Source: Flavobacterium psychrophilum (GTDB lineage: Bacteria > Bacteroidota > Bacteroidia > Flavobacteriales > Flavobacteriaceae). Taken from it: a stretch of DNA of 13,297 bases. Location of the stretch: positions 1 to 13,297 of the forward strand of contig CAMBZB010000044.1 in the NCBI GenBank assembly GCA_945872245.1, written 5' to 3'. The notes below the pieces were generated by a model. It was not told the origin of the DNA. It saw only the letters and a program-made list of their open reading frames with translations, and did not search any database. Below are positions 1 to 5,953 of the stretch, one piece after another (positions within the stretch are counted from its first letter, which is position 1; every line of letters starts with the position of its first letter). The translations under genes were made by a program, and so were the position numbers.

Positions 1-2
1 AA

Positions 3-140
3 GTTCTTACAAGTTTTCAATTGACCTTTTTATTTTCACAAGTAAACCTATTTGAAAATCAACTCTCTACATTTTTAGATGTGGGGAGCTATCGGACTAA
101 GATTTGTTCAAGGGAGTTGCTTAGGGGGAGTGATCTCTAA
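3..140 (+). pseudogene. Possible 3' end of a gene cut by the window edge
   Basis: One plus-strand frame is open from the left edge to a TAA at 138-140, giving about 45 residues that include LFENQLSTFLDVGSYRTK. The other two plus frames stop within the first 60 bases. The translation has a plausible protein-like composition but matches no family I recognise. It may be the C-terminus of a gene that begins outside the window, or a chance open frame. Confidence is low because 45 codons is short for an AT-rich genome. Confidence 0.2.
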
Positions 141-277
141 ATCCACTCACAGACTAAAATAATCAAGCTGGTTAGAAATTTTGGAAAATAATTTTTTTGG
201 TTAAGTAGATAAATCAATCCATTTTTAGTTACGAATCGCTATATTTATTAACTTATGTTAACAAGAATTAGGTTTGA

Positions 278-403
278 CCTAAGGAGGTTGATTTAACGGG
301 TGGCGTGAATACAGCTCATCATTTGTATGTAAGTATTTTATTTGAAGAATCCATTGTCCCATTTGTCACATATGTGATGGAAATAGCCATATTTTGTTCA
401 TAA
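278..403 (+). pseudogene. Short open frame, possible gene fragment
   Basis: This frame is open from just after a TGA at 275-277 to a TAA at 401-403 and reads PKEVDLTGGVNTAHHLYVSI and onwards. A GTG at 305 could start a 32-residue peptide. The AAGGAGG at 281-287 resembles a Shine-Dalgarno sequence but lies about 17 bases from that GTG, which is too far to be convincing. I do not recognise the protein. It could be a fragment of a decayed mobile-element gene, a tiny gene, or chance. Confidence 0.15.
366..377. repeat. 12-bp perfect palindrome TCACATATGTGA
   Basis: The sequence TCACATATGTGA equals its own reverse complement. It lies about 43 bases upstream of the -33 element of the candidate promoter for the ORF at 481. 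Its half-sites resemble TGTGA/TCACA boxes bound by CRP/FNR-type regulators, but the arms are in the inverse order and spacing, so no regulator can be named. It may be an operator for a dimeric protein or chance. Confidence 0.25.
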
Positions 404-419
404 ATTGAGGGTTTAAAAA

Positions 420-450
420 TTGTATATTTAAAAAGCCCGTATTACCTTTG
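420..450 (+). promoter_or_regulatory. Candidate Bacteroidota-type promoter for the ORF at 481
   Basis: TTG at 420-422 and TACCTTTG at 443-450 are separated by 20 bases. This fits the TTG / TAnnTTTG promoter consensus recognised by the primary sigma factor of Bacteroidota. Transcription would start near 457, giving a leader of roughly 24 bases before the ATG at 481. The match is good in sequence and spacing, but such motifs also occur by chance in AT-rich DNA. Confidence 0.45.
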
Positions 451-455
451 GGCTT
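433..455. repeat. Inverted repeat AAGCCC-N11-GGGCTT over the promoter
   Basis: AAGCCC (433-438) and GGGCTT (450-455) are perfect inverted arms around 11 bases that contain most of the -7 element of the candidate plus-strand promoter. That placement suits an operator. The alternative reading is a minus-strand intrinsic terminator, because on that strand the second arm runs into GGGCTTTTTAAA. Sequence alone does not separate the two. Confidence 0.35.
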
Positions 456-480
456 CCCAAACATGTAGATATACAACAAG

Positions 481-813
481 ATGAGTAGGAGATTAGATGC
501 TTTCTGTATCACAAGTAGGCTTAGGCTTCAAGACAGCATTAAACTAGATAACGAATACATAACTATTCACAAGCTAATGGATACTGACCCTGTTAAACTA
601 TGGAACTTAATTCATTCTAAAGGCAGTAATATTCGTCTAGTAAGTACCGATCATTACAAACTGAAGCAACTAATAACAAAAGTAGCACCTGAACTTATAG
701 CTATTAATGATGTGAAGCGTGAGCTTCGCAAGAGTAAGATGAAACTTTCCAAAGCAATCTCATCTGGTACTATTGGAACTGATAAGAGCTCCTACAAAAG
801 ACTAAATTAATCT
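481..813 (+). CDS. Hypothetical 109-aa basic protein (orphan ORF)
   Basis: This is a 109-residue ORF from ATG at 481, with its last sense codon at 807-809 and an adjacent TAA stop. An in-frame TAG at 466-468 limits upstream extension. The protein is rich in Lys, Ser and Leu. Its middle and C-terminal parts (KLKQLITKV, VKRELRKSKMKLSKAIS) look helical and basic, and there is no signal peptide or membrane segment. I recognise no family. It is the only candidate plus-strand gene here, facing the integrase tail to tail with about 65 bases between them. A well-spaced candidate promoter at 420-450 supports expression. It could be a small accessory or DNA-binding protein of the integrated element, a gene remnant, or a chance ORF. 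Confidence 0.4.
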
Positions 814-826
814 CTGTCTCTTGTAG
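792..826. repeat. Imperfect 11-bp inverted repeat between convergent ORFs
   Basis: CTACAAAAGAC (792-802) and GTCTCTTGTAG (816-826) are inverted arms with one mismatch and a 13-base loop that contains the stop codon of the 109-residue ORF. In the minus-strand transcript the mismatch becomes a G-U pair, so the hairpin is better formed downstream of the integrase. No U-tract follows on either strand, so it is at best a weak terminator or mRNA-end stabiliser. Confidence 0.25.
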
Positions 827-877
827 AAGCATAAATCAAATTAATCCTTTTTCAATTCATCCTTTACAGATAGATAG

Positions 878-2077
878 TTACATAATCACATGTTGATGCA
901 TTTCATCGATTACCTTAGCTTCAAAAGAGTCTAGATAGATGTTAGTAATCTTATTTCCATGCTGATGTCCCAGTGCTTCTGCAATTAGTTCATTTGAATA
1001 GCCCATTCGCTTAGCAATTGTAGCAAATGAATGTCTACTTGAATATGTTGTTACAGAAGAACCTAGACCAACCTCTGCAGATAATCTCTTCAAATATTTG
1101 TTGGTGGTCTTGATGCATTGCTGGATGATTCTTTTAGCTCTTACACTATCCTCTTTCACTCCAAATGGTATAACAGGAAGCAGATAATCACATTCAGTCT
1201 GTTTCATCTGATTGATTATAGTTTCTGCTATAGGAAACAGCTTTACACTGTAGTTTTGATGTGTTTTTCTTCGCTTGTATTCAATCCTACCATCGATGAT
1301 GTTTGAATGCTTTAAGTAGGCTAGATCGGTGAAAGAGATTCCACGTAAATAGAAGCTCAACATGAAGTAATTTAAAGACCTCCAACAGGTAGAATTCTTC
1401 TCAACATGAATTTGTAAGAGCTTGGTAATATCATCCTTTAAAATGGCTCTTTTTGCTGTCTTTTCACTCTTAATACTGATATCATGGAAGGGATAAAAGG
1501 ATCTGTCAACCACCTTCATCTTAATAGCCTTATTGTAGATAGCTCGAATGGATCTAAAATAGTTAGACACGCTGTTAATTTTGAGTCCTGAAGTGGTTAA
1601 ATGATGGCTAAATTGGTCTAAGAGCTTGTAATTAACCTCTTCGAAAGAAACATCCTTCCCACAATAGGTAATAAGTCTGTTAACTGCAGTTTGATAGACT
1701 AATGCGTTCCCCACTCTATTAGCTTCCATCATTTGTTGAATGATTTTATCAGCAAATACTTGGAATGTTTCAGGAGCTTCATCTTTTGGCTTCCCAGAGA
1801 GCATCGATTTGAGTTTGTCAATCGTAAATTCATCATCTAATGAGAGAACAGCTTGTTCGATTTTAAAGAAGTGCTTGGAGAGTTTGATGTTAAGAAGCTT
1901 GGCATTTGGATATTCTTTTGCCACTTTCCCAATTTTTTCATCCCAATAATGGTGTTGAAGGGAAACGCCTGAATTAATGGTGTAGACTTTCTTAAAATCA
2001 ATGATTCTAAAGATGATGTTGAATGTACCATCAGATTTTGCTCTACGAAGGTCTAAGAGCGTTTTAATGTTTGCCAT
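878..2077 (-). CDS. Tyrosine recombinase / phage-type integrase
   Basis: This 399-residue site-specific recombinase should catalyse integration and excision of a mobile element. Residues about 1-95 match the N-terminal arm-binding domain of Bacteroidota integrases. Residues about 103-190 form the SAM-like core-binding domain. Residues about 210-390 are the catalytic domain. Visible catalytic positions are Arg245 (LRGISFTDL), Lys271 (RRKT), Arg348 in YSSRHSFAT, His371 in LGH and nucleophile Tyr381 (NIYLDSF). The usual His of HxxR is Tyr345, a substitution I recall in other Bacteroidota integrases. The length is normal for the family and the gene looks intact. It starts about 100 bp from the 3' end of tRNA-Asn and reads away from it, as expected for an element inserted in that tRNA. 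No relaxase, excisionase or replication gene is visible between it and the left edge. Confidence 0.93.
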   Translation of the reverse strand: MANIKTLLDLRRAKSDGTFNIIFRIIDFKKVYTINSGVSLQHHYWDEKIGKVAKEYPNAKLLNIKLSKHFFKIEQAVLSLDDEFTIDKLKSMLSGKPKDEAPETFQVFADKIIQQMMEANRVGNALVYQTAVNRLITYCGKDVSFEEVNYKLLDQFSHHLTTSGLKINSVSNYFRSIRAIYNKAIKMKVVDRSFYPFHDISIKSEKTAKRAILKDDITKLLQIHVEKNSTCWRSLNYFMLSFYLRGISFTDLAYLKHSNIIDGRIEYKRRKTHQNYSVKLFPIAETIINQMKQTECDYLLPVIPFGVKEDSVRAKRIIQQCIKTTNKYLKRLSAEVGLGSSVTTYSSRHSFATIAKRMGYSNELIAEALGHQHGNKITNIYLDSFEAKVIDEMHQHVIM

Positions 2078-2110
2078 AAAAGGTTAATTTATGGTCTTGG
2101 AATGCCATTT

Positions 2111-2131
2111 TGTGCAAACTATGTGCAAACT
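2111..2131. repeat. Tandem 10-bp direct repeat TGTGCAAACT
   Basis: Two exact copies of TGTGCAAACT (2111-2120 and 2122-2131) are separated by one A, so they recur with an 11-bp period, about one helical turn. They lie between the integrase start and the tRNA-Asn terminator. Their position and phasing suit arm-type sites bound by the integrase N-terminal domain. On the minus strand each copy reads AGTTTGCACA, which also resembles part of a -7 element, so a role in the integrase promoter is possible. Confidence 0.5.
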
Positions 2132-2139
2132 ATTTAAAC

Positions 2140-2171
2140 AAAAAAGACCTCACAGGAATGTGAAGTCTTTT
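2140..2171 (-). terminator. Intrinsic terminator downstream of tRNA-Asn
   Basis: On the minus strand a 13-bp stem (AAAAGACTTCACA paired with TGTGAGGTCTTTT) closes a 4-base loop and runs into six U residues. The single irregular pair is G-U on this strand but A-C on the other, so the hairpin is better formed in leftward transcripts. It lies 8 bases past the tRNA 3' end and most simply terminates the tRNA-Asn transcript. Confidence 0.75.
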
Positions 2172-2179
2172 CTTTATTG

Positions 2180-2253
2180 CTCCCCCTCTTGGGCTCGAAC
2201 CAAGGACCCTCTGATTAACAGTCAGATGCTCTAACCAACTGAGCTAAGGAGGA
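2180..2253 (-). tRNA. tRNA-Asn (anticodon GUU)
   Basis: The minus strand folds into a complete 74-nt cloverleaf. The acceptor TCCTCCT pairs with AGGGGGA (one G-U pair), and the D-stem is GCTC/GAGC. The anticodon stem TCTGA/TCAGA carries loop CTGTTAA with anticodon GTT (2217-2219). The T-stem is CTTGG/CCAAG with loop TTCGAGC, and the discriminator is G at 2180. The 3' CCA is not encoded, since CAA follows. It has its own candidate promoter and terminator. The adjacent integrase suggests that its 3' half is the attachment site of the element to the left, with the intact tRNA rebuilt on the chromosome side. Confidence 0.97.
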
Positions 2254-2279
2254 AGGCGTGTTGCCTTTTAAAGCGGTTG

Positions 2280-2310
2280 CAAATATAAGGTAAATTATCT
2301 TTTTTGCAAA
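2280..2310 (-). promoter_or_regulatory. Promoter of tRNA-Asn
   Basis: On the minus strand TTTG (2307-2310) and TATATTTG (2280-2287) are separated by 19 bases, a full match to the Bacteroidota TTTG / TAnnTTTG consensus. Transcription would start around 2272, leaving a leader of about 20 bases before the mature tRNA 5' end at 2253. It lies in the 84-bp gap after rseP, so the tRNA is probably transcribed independently. Confidence 0.65.
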
Positions 2311-2337
2311 TATTTTGAAATAAAATTAGAAAAAAAA

Positions 2338-3684
2338 TTACTTCCCTACAATTGCCTTATAAATATCGTTTCCATTTGCAAAAAGCAATAACGAGATAAG
2401 TAATACAAAACCAACCATTTGAGCGTTTTCCATGAATTTATCACTTGGTTTTCTTCGGCTGATGATCTCATACAATAAGAACATTACATGACCACCATCT
2501 AAAGCCGGAATAGGTAATAAATTCATTACTCCCAACATAATGGATAGCAAAGCGGTAATACTCCAAAACACTTCCCAACTCCAATAGGCCGGGAAAATAT
2601 TGTAGATGGCTGCAAATCCTCCAACGCCTTTATAAGCGCCAGTGCTTGGATTAAATATCATTTGCAATTGTTTCCAATAACCCACTAACTGGTCTTTTCC
2701 GCGCTCAATTCCCACAGGGAACGATTCAAAAAAGCCATAAGATTGTTTGCGAATGGGATACAATCCAAATTTCTCTAAATTATCAATAGGAAGTTTTGAA
2801 GCATAGTATACACCCAGTTCCGCCCTGTCATTCACAATAATTGAAACGGCAATTTCTTGATGGTCTCTTTTTACAATGGCTGGAACGGTTTTTCCTTTCA
2901 ACTCTTTTACAGCCGCTAACACTTGGTCTGCATATTGAACTGGCACTCCGTTAAAACTAGTAAAGATGTCTTTTTCGCGAACTGCATTTATATTAAGTGA
3001 TTTTTCCTCAATTCCAGAAACTATAAATGGCAATCGAAGTTCAACCACTGATATTTTTTTGCCATTCATCAATTGATTGATAAAATCTACTGGTAAATCT
3101 ACTTTTTGTTCTGCGCCATTTCTTTCAACGACTACTTCTTTTCCAAGAAGAATTTTTTCGTTAATTTCATTAAAACGATCAATTTTAACTCCATCGACCG
3201 CAATAATTTTATCCCCCGTTTTTAAACCTGATTTTTCGATTACGGGATTGGTAATCCAAACCCCATCTTTAATATCACTATTAGAAATGTACAATTCACC
3301 GTAAGCAAAAGTCATCCCAATATAGATAATAAATGCTAAAATGAAATTTACAGTCACTCCGCCAAGCATAATTATTAATCGCTGCCAAGCTGGTTTGGAT
3401 CTGAATTCCCATGGTTGAGGTGGCAATGCCATTTGTTTCTTGTCCATACTTTCATCAATCATTCCTGAAATTTTCACATAACCGCCCAATGGCAACCACC
3501 CAATTCCGTATTCGGTTCCTCCGATGGTCTTTTTTAGTAGTGAATATTTGATATCAAAAAATAAGTAGAATTTCTCTACTCTGGTTTTGAATAATTTTGC
3601 AGGAATAAAATGCCCTAATTCATGAAGTACAATCAGCAATGACAAACTCAATAAAAACTGACTTAATTTGATAACTATTTCCAT
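2338..3684 (-). CDS. rseP: RseP/YaeL-type site-2 zinc metalloprotease (M50)
   Basis: This 448-residue inner-membrane protease belongs to the M50B family. In characterised bacteria RseP cuts transmembrane substrates such as anti-sigma factors and leftover signal peptides. The first transmembrane segment (about 5-27) carries the zinc motif HELGH (His21, Glu22, His25). The third ligand motif LDGG (Asp396) lies in a C-terminal membrane segment after NLLPIPA. Two PDZ-like regions lie between, at about 130-200 and 215-290, the first with the motif SGLKTGDKIIAVDG. Other membrane segments are at about 103-128, 372-392 and 422-437. Length and layout are normal for the family. The gene appears monocistronic with a candidate promoter just upstream. 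The target anti-sigma factor is not encoded nearby. Confidence 0.95.
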   Translation of the reverse strand: MEIVIKLSQFLLSLSLLIVLHELGHFIPAKLFKTRVEKFYLFFDIKYSLLKKTIGGTEYGIGWLPLGGYVKISGMIDESMDKKQMALPPQPWEFRSKPAWQRLIIMLGGVTVNFILAFIIYIGMTFAYGELYISNSDIKDGVWITNPVIEKSGLKTGDKIIAVDGVKIDRFNEINEKILLGKEVVVERNGAEQKVDLPVDFINQLMNGKKISVVELRLPFIVSGIEEKSLNINAVREKDIFTSFNGVPVQYADQVLAAVKELKGKTVPAIVKRDHQEIAVSIIVNDRAELGVYYASKLPIDNLEKFGLYPIRKQSYGFFESFPVGIERGKDQLVGYWKQLQMIFNPSTGAYKGVGGFAAIYNIFPAYWSWEVFWSITALLSIMLGVMNLLPIPALDGGHVMFLLYEIISRRKPSDKFMENAQMVGFVLLISLLLFANGNDIYKAIVGK

Positions 3685-3713
3685 TATTTACTTTTCGTAT
3701 TTTTTATGACAAA

Positions 3714-3745
3714 CAAAAGTAAGGTTTTAAATAGTATTTTTTCAA
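3714..3745 (-). promoter_or_regulatory. Candidate promoter of rseP
   Basis: On the minus strand TTG (3743-3745) and TACTTTTG (3714-3721) are 21 bases apart, fitting the Bacteroidota TTG / TAnnTTTG consensus. The expected start near 3706 gives a leader of about 20 bases before the ATG at 3684. This supports separate transcription of rseP from the upstream peptidase gene. Confidence 0.5.
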
Positions 3746-3802
3746 TATTTATTTCGTCTGGCCTTTTAAAAATTTGTTAATTATCAAATTTTCATAAAAT
3801 GG

Positions 3803-3820
3803 TAGAATTTTTTAATTCTA
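3803..3820. terminator. Weak AT-rich hairpin after the M1 peptidase gene
   Basis: TAGAATT (3803-3809) and AATTCTA (3814-3820) are perfect 7-bp inverted arms around a 4-base loop, about 30 bases past the stop codon of the peptidase gene. The stem has only one G-C pair and no long U-tract follows on the minus strand. Termination here is possible but would be weak. Confidence 0.25.
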
Positions 3821-3850
3821 ATTCGAATAAAAAAGTGTTTGATTTACAAC

Positions 3851-5785
3851 CTATTCTTTAACCAACTTGAATTGTTTCGATCCCTTGTTGGTTTGAATAG
3901 TTAGGAAATGGATTCCCGATGTAAACGAAGAAATGTCCCATGTTTTTTGCGATTTTGTTTCCATAATTTTTTGTCCTAAAACAGAGTAAAAAATGGCATT
4001 TTCAATTTCGATATTCTCAGGAATTGTAATAGAAATAGTGGTTGAACTTGGATTGGGGTAAATTTGGATATCGGTATCAAAATTGAAATTGGCATTTTCT
4101 AAAGTTGCGGTACTCAATCTTGAAATAATATTTTTGTTGGGATCAAATAGAACTCTAGTTACCGTAAAGGGCACTGATACGATAAATTGCTCACCATTTA
4201 AAGTATTATTCACCACTACATCCAGTGATTGCCCATTTGCTCCCATCAATCGAACCGGAACGGGCATTTCAAAAAACGGAACAGAAGTGTGTGAAGTAGT
4301 TTGTCCAACTGTTATTTTGGCCTGACCAACCGCGGTATTTTGAACGGTAATGTTATAAATAGGATACCCTTGATTGTAAACCCAATCGTTAAAAAACTCC
4401 GTTAAACTATTTCCATAAACAGCTTCTAGGTGCGATTTTAAGTCAGTTGTAACAGCATACTTGAAAGCCAAACTACTGTCGGCCAAATAATTTTTAATTC
4501 CTTGGAAAAAAACTGCATCGCCTAGTTTGAATCGCAACATATGCAACACCATCGCTCCTTTATTGTAAGATAAGCGGTAATCAAAAACTCTATTTACACT
4601 CAATGCTTCAGTATCTGTTAAATAAACTGCACCGTTTGGAGAAGAAGTTATATTGTCAATCATATTTGCTTTTTCAGTTATAAATTCAGCTACGCTATCA
4701 TAATTTTCAATTACCAACGCAGCAAGGTAAGTTGCAAATCCTTCATTCAACCAAATGTCTTTCCAAGTGCCGCAGGTAATTTTATCGCCAAACCATTGGT
4801 GGGCCATTTCGTGGGCTACTAACATTCGTTCAAAGTTAAACATAAATGAAACCGTAGTATGCTCCATTCCGCCACCCCAACCAAATTGCGCATGGCCGTA
4901 TTTTTCATTTGCAAAAGGATAATTTTCTAACAGCGTGCTGAAGTAATTTAATAATTCTGGAGTTTGATCTAGTTGGGTTCTAACTTCCAAGGAATTTGTT
5001 TCAGGATATATATAATTCACAATTGGATAAGTAACAAGTGGAGTTGAGGCACTTGGCATCTGAGTGTAAACATCATAATTGGTTACCGCCATACAAATTA
5101 GGTAAGCAGGAATAGGATAATTGTGACGAAAATGAGTTGTTTTTAAATTCCCATTGATGACTGGTGCTTCCGGTTCTACTCCGTTGGAAACACTAATATA
5201 TTGCGAAGGAGCGGTGATATAAACATCGATAGTGTTTATTTTATCATTCAAATCTTGTTTGCAAGGCCACCAATCTCTTGCGCCAAAAGGCTCTGATAAT
5301 GTGTAAATAACCGGGGTATTGTTTGGACCGTGAGTGGCACGGGTAAAGGCATTAAATCCGTTTCGAGGAGGGGCGCCAGAATACACCACTTCTACTGTGG
5401 CTTGCGAACCTGTTAATTGAGTAGCGGGAAGTGTAATTATTAATTCGTTGGTATTTTGAGTAAAAATAAGATTGACATTATTTATTTTAACACTACTCAC
5501 GGTCAATGTGTTGCTTAGATCGAAAGTAAGCGTATTCATATTGGCAAGAGCAGTATAGGTAGTGGTTATTTTTCCAGAAACCAAATAAACTGCAGGATCC
5601 ACATTGAATTCTAATTTGTGATAAATAATATCATAATTTTGAGTATTAGGATTAACCAATAAGTTCATTTGCCTTTCGGCAGATTTCATTTCTGATTCAG
5701 CAATTCTTCTAGTTTTTAAAATAGAATCTTGTGCATTTGCAGCCATAAAACATAAAAACAAAAATGCAATTATTGTGTTTTTCAT
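3851..5785 (-). CDS. Secreted M1-family aminopeptidase with T9SS sorting domain
   Basis: This 644-residue zinc metallopeptidase is expected to remove N-terminal residues from peptides outside the cell. A Sec signal peptide covers about residues 1-18 (cut after AANA, before QD). The M1 N-terminal beta domain runs to about 240. The catalytic domain holds the zinc motif HEMAHQWFGD (His325, Glu326, His329) with third ligand Glu348 in LNEGF. Tyr407 is the likely transition-state Tyr. The substrate-binding GAMEN motif appears as GGMEH (305-309), with Glu308 retained. Residues about 573-644 form a type A T9SS C-terminal sorting domain (YPNP, DISSFTSGIHFLTI, FKLVKE), which in this phylum directs export across the outer membrane and is then cleaved. 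It is too short for full PepN and lacks its large C-terminal helical domain. It lies alone between rseP and the TonB receptor; a nutrient-scavenging role is inferred. Confidence 0.92.
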   Translation of the reverse strand: MKNTIIAFLFLCFMAANAQDSILKTRRIAESEMKSAERQMNLLVNPNTQNYDIIYHKLEFNVDPAVYLVSGKITTTYTALANMNTLTFDLSNTLTVSSVKINNVNLIFTQNTNELIITLPATQLTGSQATVEVVYSGAPPRNGFNAFTRATHGPNNTPVIYTLSEPFGARDWWPCKQDLNDKINTIDVYITAPSQYISVSNGVEPEAPVINGNLKTTHFRHNYPIPAYLICMAVTNYDVYTQMPSASTPLVTYPIVNYIYPETNSLEVRTQLDQTPELLNYFSTLLENYPFANEKYGHAQFGWGGGMEHTTVSFMFNFERMLVAHEMAHQWFGDKITCGTWKDIWLNEGFATYLAALVIENYDSVAEFITEKANMIDNITSSPNGAVYLTDTEALSVNRVFDYRLSYNKGAMVLHMLRFKLGDAVFFQGIKNYLADSSLAFKYAVTTDLKSHLEAVYGNSLTEFFNDWVYNQGYPIYNITVQNTAVGQAKITVGQTTSHTSVPFFEMPVPVRLMGANGQSLDVVVNNTLNGEQFIVSVPFTVTRVLFDPNKNIISRLSTATLENANFNFDTDIQIYPNPSSTTISITIPENIEIENAIFYSVLGQKIMETKSQKTWDISSFTSGIHFLTIQTNKGSKQFKLVKE

Positions 5786-5847
5786 GATAGTATTATTTCA
5801 TGCTAAATTAAATAATTTTATAATAGATAAAAGTTAATTTTTCTATC

Positions 5848-5884
5848 AAAAAAAGAGTCCAAAAAATTAATTTTGGACTCTTTT
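5848..5884 (-). terminator. Strong intrinsic terminator of the TonB receptor gene
   Basis: A perfect 14-bp stem (AAAAGAGTCCAAAA at 5851-5864, TTTTGGACTCTTTT at 5871-5884) closes a 6-base loop. On the minus strand it runs into seven U residues. It lies 70 bases past the stop of the receptor gene and separates it from the M1 peptidase gene. The A/T symmetry could also let it act on rightward transcripts. Confidence 0.85.
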
Positions 5885-5953
5885 ACTTTTTATAATAATA
5901 ATTTATTTAAATACTCAGATATAAAATCTTATTTGTTTTAATATCTAATAAAT

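Larger units (their letters stand above)
1..480. other. Gene-poor left flank of the putative integrated element
   Basis: No complete gene of convincing length is visible in these 480 bases. Two short plus-strand frames could be gene remnants and are listed separately: one open from the left edge to a stop at 138-140, and one open from 278 to a stop at 401-403. A 12-bp perfect palindrome lies at 366-377. A candidate promoter with an overlapping inverted repeat (420-455) precedes the ORF that starts at 481. All minus-strand frames are broken by frequent stops. The lack of dense coding is unlike the core genes to the right and fits a decayed or non-coding part of a mobile element. Confidence 0.5.

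Noticed and set aside
110..135. TTAGGGGGAGTGA resembling the tRNA-Asn acceptor end, as a possible second att site
   Set aside because: Only about eight bases match, and they lie in the opposite orientation to that needed for a direct-repeat att site.
1118..1306. Plus-strand ORF of 62 codons inside the integrase gene
   Set aside because: It lies antisense within a clear recombinase and has no recognisable domain. The same holds for the other antisense frames inside rseP, the peptidase and glmS.
1837..2031. Minus-strand ORF of 64 codons in another frame of the integrase
   Set aside because: It overlaps the N-terminal domain of the integrase in a shifted frame and has no family-like features.
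1..2180. CRISPR array, toxin-antitoxin pair or defence operon in the accessory part
   Set aside because: No regularly spaced repeats, no paired small ORFs and no recognisable defence domains are present.
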